A DNA stretch of 16,244 bases from JASFQI01 sp050115555 (GTDB lineage: Bacteria > Desulfobacterota > DSM-4660 > Desulfatiglandales > HGW-15): contig JASFQI010000080.1 of the NCBI GenBank assembly GCA_050115555.1, positions 1 to 16,244 of the forward strand. Reading direction: 5' to 3'. Below are positions 7,263 to 15,427 of the stretch, one piece after another; the first letter of the stretch is position 1, and each line of letters begins with the position of its first letter. The position numbers and the translations under genes are program-made. Below the pieces are notes generated by a model that saw only the letters and a list, made by a program, of their open reading frames with translations, was not told the origin of the DNA and did not search any database.

Positions 7263-7376
7263 AAATCCGGGGAGCCCTCCCGACCGGAGAGAAGGCAGAG
7301 ACGCCTCCTTCCGCCGGGCGGCCTCGATGGCCTGTTTTTGAAAGGGCAAGGTGAAAGCAGTTATGTATGATTTGAG

Positions 7377-8102
7377 TCAGATCATATTCAGGAGCAGCAC
7401 GAACACAATCCCCGCGAGCAGCGAAAAGATGGTTTTGTGATCGGTCCCTGCGCAGGAGTTCGGGATGATCTCGTCCGTCGTGATGTAAATCATCAAGCCG
7501 GCTGTGGCTGCGACGATGAAGCCCACGACCTCGGGAGGAATTGTGCCGAAAAGATAGCGGGCGGATGCATACCCCGCCAGAATGGGTATCGCAGTGGACG
7601 AGGACACGAGGAACGACTTGAGCCTGGACCCGTTCGTGTGAAAGTAGGGCGCAGACGTGCAGATGCCTTCAGGGATGCCGTGGATGGAGATGGCCAGGGC
7701 GATCACCAGGGAGGCCTTGACGTTAGTGACCGACCCCACGGCAATGGCCATGCCCTCGGGGAAGTTGTGGAGAAAGATCCCCAGGATGAGGTAGACAGAG
7801 GTTCGTTCCAGGTTGCAGCCCTGCTCTTGGACGCAGAGCCGGGGATGGATGTGGGGAATCAAGCGATCCAGACCGTTCATGACCAGGGCCCCGCAGATGA
7901 TGCCTGCCACGCAGACAGGCACGGAGGCGAGGTGGATGCCCTCGGGAATGAGCTCCAGAAAGGAGATGGCCAGCATGACGCCTGCGGCGAAGCAGAGCAT
8001 GTTGCAGATGTACCCGAACGAGGGTTGCCGGATCACGCCGATGGCGGACCCGATCACCGGGCCGAGGACCGAGATGATGACGATGAACGAAATCGGATCC
8101 AT
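7377..8102 (-). CDS. ZIP-family divalent metal transporter (ZupT-like)
   Basis: This 241-residue inner-membrane protein imports divalent metals such as zinc or iron. About eight hydrophobic segments are visible. The metal-path signatures are intact: HNFPEG at residues 112-117 (TM4) and HGIPEG at 141-146 (TM5), with TTDEIIP at 208-214 near the last helices. The loop before TM4 has H84, H86, C90 and C96 (IPHIHPRLC onward), a small potential metal-binding cluster in the loop that is variable and often His-rich in the family. Length is normal for bacterial ZIPs (about 230-270). The start ATG 8102 is preceded by GAAAGGA at suitable distance. It is divergent from the elbB-like gene across 277 nt. 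No Zur-like box was recognised. Confidence 0.9.
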   Translation of the reverse strand: MDPISFIVIISVLGPVIGSAIGVIRQPSFGYICNMLCFAAGVMLAISFLELIPEGIHLASVPVCVAGIICGALVMNGLDRLIPHIHPRLCVQEQGCNLERTSVYLILGIFLHNFPEGMAIAVGSVTNVKASLVIALAISIHGIPEGICTSAPYFHTNGSRLKSFLVSSSTAIPILAGYASARYLFGTIPPEVVGFIVAATAGLMIYITTDEIIPNSCAGTDHKTIFSLLAGIVFVLLLNMI

Positions 8103-8268
8103 GAACCTGTCCTTTCTCCCGCAGGCCTGAAGAGGCGTCCTCGTTCGTTTCTGTGGGTTCGAATGGGATAAAACCGGCCCGTGAGCGGGGTCTGGCTCGT
8201 TGCCGGGAGATTCCTGTATAGCAGCTACCGCGCTTTCAAGTCCAGTTCCGCTCGCCTTTGCTTGCTTC

Positions 8269-8298
8269 TTGACCGGGACCGAAGGCTTGCACTACACT
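8269..8298 (+). promoter_or_regulatory. Possible promoter of the elbB-like gene
   Basis: TTGACC (8269-8274) and TACACT (8293-8298) are 18 nt apart, about 80 nt before the start codon, in the 277-nt divergent region between the ZIP and elbB-like genes. The match to the sigma-70 consensus is moderate. The remaining part of that region (8103-8268) shows no other clear element. Confidence 0.35.
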
Positions 8299-8379
8299 GC
8301 ATGACCGTGGGCGTTCTTCCAGCGGACGCGAACGACGGAGGCGGAGGAACCATTTGACCCGTTCAAAAGGAGGGAACTC

Positions 8380-9039
8380 ATGCCCAGAATCGGTGTGCTG
8401 CTGTCGGGGTGTGGCGTCTTTGACGGCTCCGAGATTCACGAGGCGGTCCTGACCCTGCTCGCACTTGACCGCGCAGGAGCTGAAATCGTCTGCACGGCAC
8501 CGGACACGGATCAGCTCCACGTGATCGACCACCGAACGCAGGAGGTCTCCGGGGAGACGCGAAATGTGCTGACGGAGTCCGCACGGATCGCCCGAGGAGA
8601 GATTCGCGACCTGAAAGAGGTCCACGCCGGCGATCTGGACGGGCTGATCATCCCAGGCGGCTTTGGCGCTGCAAAGAACCTGAGTGATTTCGCCGTGAAA
8701 GGTCCTGAAGCCACGGTGTACCCCGAGGTCCAGCGCATTCTCGAGGAGATGGTGGAGGCGGGAAAGCCCATCGGGGCCATTTGCATCGCCCCGGCGACTT
8801 TGACCCGGGCGCTCTCCGCACGGCGGCCCGAGGTGACCATTGGGACGGATGCGGCCACAGGCTCGGCCATCGAAGCCATGGGCGGGACCCACTGCATCTG
8901 CACTGTGGACCAGATCCACGTGGATGAGACCAACCGGATCGTGACCACGCCGGCCTACATGCTGGGTCCCGGCATCAAGGACGTGGCCGAGGGGATCCAG
9001 AAGCTCGTGGATCAGGTGATGGAAATGACCGGCAATTAA
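8380..9039 (+). CDS. elbB: ElbB-type DJ-1/PfpI family glyoxalase
   Basis: This 219-residue cytoplasmic protein is very like E. coli ElbB (217 residues): it opens with RIGVLLSGCGVFDGSEIHEA (residues 3-22) and has RNVL.E.ARI.RGEIR (61-76), PGGFGAAKNLS (92-102), the nucleophile elbow GAICIAPA with C135, TIGTD, and a late VTTPAYML. ElbB proteins detoxify glyoxal-type aldehydes and were once linked to isoprenoid synthesis by genetics. The CoA-family neighbours do not change that call. AAAGGAGG is 8 nt before ATG 8380. It appears to be a single-gene unit: divergent from the ZIP gene and closed by a hairpin right at its stop codon. Confidence 0.9.
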   Translation: MPRIGVLLSGCGVFDGSEIHEAVLTLLALDRAGAEIVCTAPDTDQLHVIDHRTQEVSGETRNVLTESARIARGEIRDLKEVHAGDLDGLIIPGGFGAAKNLSDFAVKGPEATVYPEVQRILEEMVEAGKPIGAICIAPATLTRALSARRPEVTIGTDAATGSAIEAMGGTHCICTVDQIHVDETNRIVTTPAYMLGPGIKDVAEGIQKLVDQVMEMTGN

Positions 9040-9059
9040 ACGCCTTTTTCAGGTGTTTT
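9038..9059 (+). terminator. Terminator-like hairpin at the elbB stop codon
   Basis: AAACGCCT (9038-9045) pairs with AGGTGTTT (9051-9058) with one G-U pair and a 5-nt loop. The 3' arm ends in a short T-run. It starts inside the TAA stop codon. The stem is short in GC, so efficiency may be modest. Confidence 0.5.
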
Positions 9060-9222
9060 GAGGTCTGGCAAACCTTACAATTTGGGGCGGTCGGTGTTTC
9101 GAACCCCGCCGTGGGAGGGGCGTCGAGCCTGCCGCAAGGATGGGGATCTGTGCCCGGGCCGAGGCTGTATTCCCTGGCTCTGAGAGCAGGTTTGAGCCTG
9201 GAACAGTTGGGCGGGAGGCGGC

Positions 9223-11100
9223 ATGCCGCAGCGGTGGGAATTGCACTATGACCAGAGAAGGGTCGGGCTGGACCGGGCCCTGGGCGCGGTCCAACGCGGA
9301 TCCAAGGTCTTCCTGGGAACCGCCTGCGCCGAGCCTCAGTACCTGGTGCAGGGGCTTCTCGACCGGGCGGATATCCTGTCCGACGTCCAGCTCCTTCACT
9401 TTGTGACCCTGGGGAACGCCCCTTACGCGGACGAGCGTTTCGACAACCGATTTCGCCATAACGCGTTTTTCGTGGGCCCGAACAGCCGGGACGCAATCAA
9501 CCAGGGCCGGGCGGACTACACACCGGTTTTCATCTCCGAGATCCCAGGCCTGTTTCGCCGGGGTATTGTGCCCCTGGATGTGGCCTTGATTCAGACCTCC
9601 CCGCCGGACCGGCACGGGTTCGTGAGCCTGGGCATCTCGGTGGACATCGTGAAGGCGGCCGCTGAAACCGCACGCGTCGTGATCGCCCAGGTGAACCGGG
9701 GGATGCCTCGGACCCTGGGCGACTCCTTCCTTCCAGTGGAAAAAATCGACTACTTCGTGGAGCACGATGCACCCCTGGTGGAGTTCCACTACCCGGAGCC
9801 GGATGCAACGGGCCGTCAGATCGGGCGGAACGCAGCCAAGCTCATCAACAGCGGCGACACCATTCATGTGGGCTTCGGGCACCTCTCCTACGGGGTCCTC
9901 CGCTTTCTCGAAGACAAACGCGACCTGGGCGTTCATACCGAGGTGATCTCGGATGCCTTTATCGACCTGATCGAGCAGGGTGTGATCACGGGGGAGCGGA
10001 AGAACGTTCACCGGGGCAAGGTGGTGTGCAGTTTCTGCATCGGTACCCGCAGGATCTACGACTACGTCGCGGACAACCCCCGAATCGCATTTTATCCCGC
10101 CGAGTACGTATACAACCCCATGAATGTCGCCCGTAACGAGCGCATGGTGTCCATTGGAAGCGCCCTGGAGGTGGACCTGAGCGGACAGATCTGTTCCGAG
10201 TCTATGGGATCGCATTTCTACAGCGGCATCGGAGGGCGCCTGGATTTCATTCGGGGAGCGGCCATGAGCCCGGGGGGAAGATCCATCATCACGCTGCCCT
10301 CGGTCACTCGGGACGGCGCCAAGTCCCGTATTCGAGCCCAGCTTCAGGAGGGGGCGGGTGTTGCAGCCACGCGCGGGGACGTCAAGTACGTGGTCACCGA
10401 GTACGGCATCGCCTACCTGCACGGAAAATCCGTGCGCGAGCGGGCCATGGCGCTGATCAACATCGCCCATCCGAAATTCCGGAAGGAACTCCTGGAGGAG
10501 GCCAAGAAGCGGGCCTACGTGTATCGCGATCAGTTGTTCCTCCACACGGAGGGCCACGCCTACCCGGAAGAGGAGGAGATCGAGCAGGTCCTTTCCGACG
10601 GGCTCACGGTCACGATTCGGCCCATTAAGCCCACGGACGAGCCCCTTTTGCAGGATCTTTTCTACTCACACTCGGACGAGACCATCTACCGGCGGTACTT
10701 CAGCCCGGTCAAGGCCATGCCCCGCGCCAAGGCCCAGAAGCTGGCCAACGTGGACTACCGGCAGAACATGGCGCTCGTGGTCGCCATCGGCGAGATCGGC
10801 CTGGAGCGCATCATCGGCGTGGGCCGCTACGTGGCCCTCAAAGAGAAGGAGGGCATGGTGGAGGTGGCCTACACGATCCATGATGCCTACCAGGGGCGGG
10901 GGCTCGGGAGCCTTCTTCAGGAGCGATTGGAGCGGTATGCGGAGCGCATGGGGTTCAAAGGGGTGACGGCCTGCGTGTTCGAGGGAAATCGAGCCATGTT
11001 CAAGACATTTTCAAAGCGGGGCGCGTATCAAGTATCTTCGGCGGATGGAGGCGTTCTCGAGATCTCGCGCGGATTCTCGGAACCCGATCCCACCGGTTGA
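9223..11100 (+). CDS. Acetyl-CoA hydrolase/transferase fused to a C-terminal GNAT acetyltransferase
   Basis: This 625-residue fusion has two parts. Residues about 1-440 are a family-I CoA-transferase of the 4-hydroxybutyrate/acetyl-CoA transferase type: an N-terminal half with FVSLGISVDIVKAA (133-146), then HVGFGHLSYGVL, and the catalytic-Glu segment GVHTEVISDA with E240, followed by YPAEYVYNP and the late GRSIITLPS and VVTEYGIAYLHGKS. Residues about 462-620 are a GNAT domain with the acetyl-CoA loop QGRGLGS (557-563) and the C-terminal FEGNRAMFKTFSKRGA stretch. The first part should swap CoA between carboxylic acids through a glutamyl-CoA intermediate; the second should acetylate an amine or lysine, target unknown. 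ATG 9223 follows a GGGAGG only 4 nt upstream, a tight spacing but the best available. The gene ends 11 nt from the convergent kinase gene. Such fusions are known as an annotated architecture, but their physiology is not settled. Confidence 0.88.
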   Translation: MPQRWELHYDQRRVGLDRALGAVQRGSKVFLGTACAEPQYLVQGLLDRADILSDVQLLHFVTLGNAPYADERFDNRFRHNAFFVGPNSRDAINQGRADYTPVFISEIPGLFRRGIVPLDVALIQTSPPDRHGFVSLGISVDIVKAAAETARVVIAQVNRGMPRTLGDSFLPVEKIDYFVEHDAPLVEFHYPEPDATGRQIGRNAAKLINSGDTIHVGFGHLSYGVLRFLEDKRDLGVHTEVISDAFIDLIEQGVITGERKNVHRGKVVCSFCIGTRRIYDYVADNPRIAFYPAEYVYNPMNVARNERMVSIGSALEVDLSGQICSESMGSHFYSGIGGRLDFIRGAAMSPGGRSIITLPSVTRDGAKSRIRAQLQEGAGVAATRGDVKYVVTEYGIAYLHGKSVRERAMALINIAHPKFRKELLEEAKKRAYVYRDQLFLHTEGHAYPEEEEIEQVLSDGLTVTIRPIKPTDEPLLQDLFYSHSDETIYRRYFSPVKAMPRAKAQKLANVDYRQNMALVVAIGEIGLERIIGVGRYVALKEKEGMVEVAYTIHDAYQGRGLGSLLQERLERYAERMGFKGVTACVFEGNRAMFKTFSKRGAYQVSSADGGVLEISRGFSEPDPTG

Positions 11101-11111
11101 TGAGAGAATTC

Positions 11112-13616
11112 CTAGGTGCGGTCAAGATCGTCCTCTTTCCCTGCCAGTGCCATTCGAATGGACTTGGACAATTCCGAAATGACGACAGGTTTCATTACGA
11201 GAGCCCGGATGCCGATGTTTCCGGCCCTCTCCTCCAGATCCGTTTCGCTGTAACCGGTGCAAAGGATGACGGGGATGTCCGGCTGGATGCGCATGAGCTC
11301 CATGGCCAGTCTTTCTCCTGTCATGTCGGGCATGGTCATGTCCGTGATCACAAGATCGAACCGGGAAGGCTCTGCACGAAAAAGAGCCAAGGCATCGATA
11401 CTGCTGATTTGGGTCTCCACTGTATAACCCAGACGCTCCAGCATCTGCCTTCCCAGGTCCACGAGGACCTGCTCGTCGTCGATCAACAGAATGTGCTCAT
11501 GGCCTCCCGGGATCTCCTCCCTTTTTGGACTCTTGAGGATCTCCTTTTGCTCGATGGAAGGAAAAAGGATCTCAAAGGAAGCGCCTTTTCCCGGTTCGCT
11601 TTCCAACGTGATGGCGCCACCGTGTTTCTCCACGATCCCATGTACGATGGCGAGGCCGAGACCCGTGCCGACCCCCTTTTCTTTGGTCGTGAAATAGGGA
11701 TCGAAGATTTTATCCGTGATGGTCTTATCCATCCCTGGACCCGTGTCCTTCACCGTGACTTTTACGTAGGGCCCGGGTTCGAGGTGGGGATGAACGGTGG
11801 CCTGTTTTCGATCCAGAACCCAGGATGCCAGACGTACATCCAATACGCCGCCCTTCTCTTTCATGGCGTGATGGGCGTTGGTGCAAAGGTTCATGACCAC
11901 TTGGTGGATCTGCGCGGGATCGGCCATGACGTATCCGAGATCGGGTTCGATCTGCTGGCGGATTTCGATCGTGGTCGGCAGGGAGGCCCTCAAAAATTTG
12001 AGCACCTCCTTGACCGTGTGGGCGATCTGGACCGGTTTTCGTTCCTCTTCGCTTTGGCGGCTGAAGGTCAGTATCTGCTGGACCAAGTCTTTTGCGCGCT
12101 CGCCTGCCGCCAACACCATTTCGATGCTTTTCCTGGCCTTCGAATCCTCTTCGGTGTCTAAAATTGCGAGTTCACTGTAACCAATCACCGCTCCCAGGAT
12201 GTTGTTGAAGTCATGCGCCACCCCGCTGGCCAGAGTCCCAATGGACTCGATCTTCTGAGACTGTATGAGCTGCTCTTCCAGATTTCGGGTCTCGGTGACA
12301 TCCCTGGCATTGAGCACGACCCCCTCGATGTCCCCCTTTTCATTCCTCATGGGGAAATAGTTGACATCCATAATTCTCTGACCAAGCCCTGCAATGTTAA
12401 ATACTTCCTGATAGCGGACGGTCTGGCCTGAAAAGGCCCTGTCCATCCAGGGCTGGATCTTTTCCTGGAAAATTTTTTCTCCCGTGACCTCGGCTACGCT
12501 TTTTCCCACGACCTCTTCCCGCTGTTTGTTACGGCTCCTTAAAAAGCTTTCGTTGACCGCTTCATAGACATAGTAGGTGTTGATCAGGGCCATCAGGTCC
12601 TGGGAGGAGCTCACAATGCGCTCATACTTACGCAGCGTCTCTTCGGCCTGCTTGCGTTCCGTAATATCGACGATAATTCCCTGGAAATGGCTGGTTCGCC
12701 CCTCTGTATCCCGTTCAACGGCTGTCCTGTCATCCACCCAGCGAATGTGTCCGTCCTTTGTAATGATACGGTATTCCTGCTGGAAACGGTGCGCTCCACC
12801 GGCCACATAGGTGTGGACCTCGTCGATGACACGCCCTATATCTTCGGGATGGACGATTGCGCTGAAGGGCGTTGATCCGTCGAGGAGCTCTTCAGACGTA
12901 TACCCGATCTGGGTAACATTCTGGGAAACAAGCACTACGGGCCAGCCCTCCTCTGCTTTCCAACGAAACAACATGACGGGGCTGTTTTCCACGACCAGGG
13001 TTGCCTGACGAAGCGCCTCCTCCGTCCGCCTCCGTTGACGATTCTCCTTTTCAAGTTCAGCCGTTCGCCTCTTTACTCGGCTTTCAAGCATTCGATTAGA
13101 ATCCATCAGTTTCAAGTAGAGCCAGATGCCTGTCAGCACCAAGAACAAACAGAACAGAATGTACAGATAGGGATAGATCGTACGGCAAGGCCATAGAGCG
13201 GATATGGTGCCTATCCTTTTTCCTTCAAATTCAATGGCGGCCTCCAGACGGTAGGCGGGGATCAGGTTCACAGACATCAAAAAGGTATCCATCTTCGACT
13301 GCCTAGGACCTCTAATATCCAGAAAAGTCCTCCCTTGATCGTCCATGACCACAACACTTTTGTAAGCGTTGGCTTCGGCGGCCAGCGTCAGGTAGGCCGT
13401 CGGGCTGTTCGTTTCAAAGGTCCAAAGCGAGTTGGCAATCACCTTTGCATGGTCATGGAGTTGAACCAAGGCCTTGGAGCGGACGTGACCCTGATAAAAC
13501 ACCGCAAAGAGACAAAAAGCGGTGGCAAAAAGAGCACAGCAAAGGGTCATGATCGCTTTTGTTTTCACGCTTCTATCCTTGGGCGGACAATCCCGGCGTT
13601 TTCGTTTGTACAACAT
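11112..13616 (-). CDS. Hybrid sensor histidine kinase (periplasmic domain, 2 PAS, HisKA, HATPase, receiver)
   Basis: This 834-residue inner-membrane protein has TM1 at about 21-42, a periplasmic loop of about 100 residues, TM2 at about 147-168, a charged coiled-coil linker (about 170-205; no clear HAMP), PAS1 ending GIIVDITERKQAEE (near 314-327), PAS2 ending VLNARDVTE (near 435-443), HisKA with the phospho-acceptor H468 in GVAHDFNNIL, an ATPase with N-box N576/N580, G1 DTGPGM and G2 GTGLGL, then a C-terminal receiver with the acidic pair 713-714, D759 in VITDMTMPD, and K809. All catalytic residues look intact. The phosphoryl group is expected to move from His to the attached Asp; no phosphotransfer protein or output regulator is in the window. 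ATG 13616 overlaps the upstream TGA as TGATG; a TTG one codon earlier is possible. GC is markedly lower than in the genes to its left. Confidence 0.9.
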   Translation of the reverse strand: MLYKRKRRDCPPKDRSVKTKAIMTLCCALFATAFCLFAVFYQGHVRSKALVQLHDHAKVIANSLWTFETNSPTAYLTLAAEANAYKSVVVMDDQGRTFLDIRGPRQSKMDTFLMSVNLIPAYRLEAAIEFEGKRIGTISALWPCRTIYPYLYILFCLFLVLTGIWLYLKLMDSNRMLESRVKRRTAELEKENRQRRRTEEALRQATLVVENSPVMLFRWKAEEGWPVVLVSQNVTQIGYTSEELLDGSTPFSAIVHPEDIGRVIDEVHTYVAGGAHRFQQEYRIITKDGHIRWVDDRTAVERDTEGRTSHFQGIIVDITERKQAEETLRKYERIVSSSQDLMALINTYYVYEAVNESFLRSRNKQREEVVGKSVAEVTGEKIFQEKIQPWMDRAFSGQTVRYQEVFNIAGLGQRIMDVNYFPMRNEKGDIEGVVLNARDVTETRNLEEQLIQSQKIESIGTLASGVAHDFNNILGAVIGYSELAILDTEEDSKARKSIEMVLAAGERAKDLVQQILTFSRQSEEERKPVQIAHTVKEVLKFLRASLPTTIEIRQQIEPDLGYVMADPAQIHQVVMNLCTNAHHAMKEKGGVLDVRLASWVLDRKQATVHPHLEPGPYVKVTVKDTGPGMDKTITDKIFDPYFTTKEKGVGTGLGLAIVHGIVEKHGGAITLESEPGKGASFEILFPSIEQKEILKSPKREEIPGGHEHILLIDDEQVLVDLGRQMLERLGYTVETQISSIDALALFRAEPSRFDLVITDMTMPDMTGERLAMELMRIQPDIPVILCTGYSETDLEERAGNIGIRALVMKPVVISELSKSIRMALAGKEDDLDRT

Positions 13617-14401
13617 CAATGGTACTTCAGTAGTATTGACGGTAGTGTACCATCTTTCTTCATCTCTTTGATGGTCCTATTGAAGTCCGACAACAAGGTC
13701 ACCCAGGAGGAGCTCTTTCTTACCAAAACGTGAAATGGCATCTTGCCCAGTATAATGTTCGTATCCACGATGTTGGCTGAAACGCCCACACGACGAATGT
13801 CCGGCCAGGCGCCGGGCGGCCATTCGATAACCGTATCGCCTCGCTTTTCCGAAAGCATTTTCCAGACGTTCTTCAGATATGCAGTCTCATAGGTTTTGAT
13901 TCCAAGTGACGCGACATGTTCTTGATGCCAGCCGTTTCCAATGTACGTGATGACGGAAAAGTTTCCTTTTTTAAGGTCCTTGATCTTTTTTATCTTTTCG
14001 ATCTCCGCCATTTTGGGGTGGTCCATATAGGTGAATAGATGGAGCGTTTTTTCATAGAAAGGGTCTTCATGGGTCACGGTATATGCTGCACGTTCTTCAG
14101 TGGGCACGGTCAATATCGCATCTTCTTTCCCCGCTTTAATATTCTCCTGACAACGAGGCCACGGATAGGCCGTCCAGATCACCTTCAGCCCCATTCTTTT
14201 CTCTATCGCTTCAGTGATGATCTCATAAAAGAAGCCCCTCATCTCTCCGTTTTCGTCGGCCCAGTGAAAAGGTGGAAAGTTCGGATAGGCCATACGCAAA
14301 ACGGTTTGTGCCTTGACCACGGGTGGCATGACCAAAAGAAGGATAAAAGAAAACAAAAAAGCCGCCTTTTTCAAACCGTTTTCGATCGCGTTCTTTTTCA
14401 T
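13616..14401 (-). CDS. Periplasmic solute-binding protein, family 3 (amino-acid-type)
   Basis: This 261-residue protein has a clear signal peptide: a Lys-rich start (KKNAIENGLKK), a hydrophobic core to about residue 26 and a probable cut after A31 (VVKA/Q). The mature part follows the family-3 pattern: LRMAYPNFPPFHW, GFFYEIITEAIEKRMGL, then YPWPRCQENIKAGKEDAI and TEERA in lobe 1, and a return to lobe 1 through LPSILLKYH at the C-terminus. Length is normal. ATG 14401 is chosen because it starts the signal peptide and has GGAGG just upstream; an earlier ATG at 14446 would add 15 residues and spoil it. There is no ABC permease or ATPase nearby. Instead its stop codon overlaps the start of the hybrid kinase (TGATG), so it probably serves as a ligand receptor for signalling rather than for uptake. 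Ligand unknown. Confidence 0.88.
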   Translation of the reverse strand: MKKNAIENGLKKAAFLFSFILLLVMPPVVKAQTVLRMAYPNFPPFHWADENGEMRGFFYEIITEAIEKRMGLKVIWTAYPWPRCQENIKAGKEDAILTVPTEERAAYTVTHEDPFYEKTLHLFTYMDHPKMAEIEKIKKIKDLKKGNFSVITYIGNGWHQEHVASLGIKTYETAYLKNVWKMLSEKRGDTVIEWPPGAWPDIRRVGVSANIVDTNIILGKMPFHVLVRKSSSWVTLLSDFNRTIKEMKKDGTLPSILLKYH

Positions 14402-14528
14402 TTTCCCTCCGCTAAAAGGATACGGTCCGGAAACCGGGAGTTTCACACTTCTCGGTGATGAACCATCCGTAATTTGGGATTGGAGGACGAGCTACTACAT
14501 CACCTCGGTTGCCATTTTTTTGCAATCC

Positions 14529-14540
14529 AAAGGTACCTTT
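14529..14540. repeat. 12-bp perfect palindrome
   Basis: AAAGGTACCTTT equals its own reverse complement. It lies about 130 nt upstream of the binding-protein start codon, where an operator or activator site for the signalling operon could be. It is directly followed by two small hairpins at 14548-14575. Confidence 0.4.
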
Positions 14541-14547
14541 AGACCGA

Positions 14548-14575
14548 GTGCCTTGGCACGGCTGCAATTCAGCCG
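14548..14575. repeat. Two adjacent short hairpins
   Basis: GTGCC/GGCAC (14548-14559, 2-nt gap) and CGGCTG/CAGCCG (14559-14575, 5-nt loop) follow one another directly after the 12-bp palindrome. The arms are perfect but short. They could be regulatory dyads or remains of an insertion-element end. Confidence 0.3.
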
Positions 14576-15076
14576 CAGACAGCGTTCAGGGTTGGCTGCT
14601 GGAAGGGTGCCAGCCGGGATTCTTTGAAAGCGTTATCGGCGAATGGGGCGGCCTGCCCTCCCAGCTCAGCCGAATCAGGGGCATAGAGTAAATGCAGCCC
14701 CATGATAAGCGCTGAAAGGCACAGCACCTGCAGTAGGCATCTTACCATACTAAACAGCAAAAATAATACCAGGCAACCGCTGATTCCTTCGTGCAGTAAA
14801 CAGAGCTTCAGGAAAAACCTCATGACAGTGGAACCGTCTCAAAAAATGAGAACAGTACCGGCAATACATCACCTGGGGAACGCCTGGCTATGCCTGGGGT
14901 CCTGAAGAGCTTGACAATTCCGCGAGCTAAAGAGAGCCTCCTGAATAAACAACGCCCGACGACGAGCGCACAGCGCCCAGGAATGTAGGGACCCCATCGC
15001 CTGGATTCCGAAAGGACGCAGGAAAGTGCTGTATGAGTGAATCCGAAAATGTTAAAGAAATAGGTCTCGAGAACTG

Positions 15077-15337
15077 AAAAGACAACGGGAGTTTCAAATT
15101 TTCCAAGGGCCTTTATGCGCAGTCCGTGTGCACAAGCCCATTTTCATTCCGCCCAAGTCCGCAGAGGCGCAAGTTATTGGTTTCATCAAGGGCAAGCGAG
15201 CCATCCGCACTGCGAGAATTTTTGGCGATCCCGCTGGAAATTTTATTGGGGAGCGCTTCTGGGCTCGGGGACACGATGTCTCCACAGCGATCGGCCGGGA
15301 CGAGAACGTGATCCGCGGATCTGTATGTTTCTCATGA
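15077..15337 (+). pseudogene. Decayed IS200/IS605-family transposase (TnpA, Y1 type)
   Basis: The frame reads ...FIPPKSAEAQVIGFIKGK, then RAIRTARIFG, GNFIGERFWARGHDVST and GRDENVIRG, which follows the conserved second half of IS200-like TnpA (typically IPPKYSVSQVVGFIKGKSAI..., GQHFWARGYFVSTVGRDE..VIR.YI). The first half of the protein is missing: a stop codon lies at 15053-15055 and no start is recognisable. The catalytic HUH motif, normally PDHVHM, is degraded to AVRVHK, losing one His. The frame then leaves the family right before the catalytic tyrosine and stops at 15337; a Tyr-containing continuation (LYVSHERD) can be read in another frame, suggesting a frameshift. This is a dead element at the far end of the lower-GC block. 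Confidence 0.75.
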
Positions 15338-15427
15338 AAGAGACCCACCCGGAGCGCACAACAGCGGGGATGTGACGGCTCGGCGGGTTTCCAGGCGACC
15401 GGCAACGACCGGTCGGAGGGATGCAGT

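Larger units (their letters stand above)
6999..7376. other. 378-nt gene-poor gap with two repeat structures
   Basis: No convincing gene is present between the receiver-like gene and the ZIP gene, both on the minus strand. It holds an 11-bp inverted repeat (7071-7081 with 7144-7154) and copy B of a dispersed 20-bp motif (7243-7262). The minus frame of the receiver-like gene remains open through most of it, but has no good ribosome site further up and no recognisable protein content. A promoter for the receiver-like gene is expected here, but no clear -35/-10 pair was found. Confidence 0.5.
14402..15076. other. Non-coding stretch upstream of the binding-protein/kinase operon
   Basis: No convincing gene is present. 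The part nearest 14401 must hold the minus-strand promoter and leader of the operon; no clear -35/-10 pair was found. It contains a 12-bp palindrome (14529-14540), two small hairpins (14548-14575) and a 7-bp inverted repeat GGTGATG (14454-14460)/CATCACC (14498-14504). The rest (14600-15076) is AT-richer than the window average and looks like decayed DNA leading into a transposase remnant. Confidence 0.4.

Noticed and set aside
7320..7339. GGCC-TCGAT-GGCC hairpin followed by T-rich sequence on the plus strand
   Set aside because: The stem has only 4 bp and no plus-strand gene ends before it.
9075..9125. A minus-strand stretch resembling a tRNA T-arm (GGGGTTCGAAAC)
   Set aside because: The arm pairs imperfectly and no matching acceptor, D-arm or anticodon arm is present in the expected distance.
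14569..14823. An 84-codon minus-strand frame with a hydrophobic start
   Set aside because: No ribosome site, Cys/Leu-rich low-complexity start, no family resemblance, and it lies in decayed DNA.
15030..15060. CTGTATGAGTGAA resembling the 5' strand of a group II intron domain V
   Set aside because: The 3' strand expected to complete the stem is absent and no reverse transcriptase is present.
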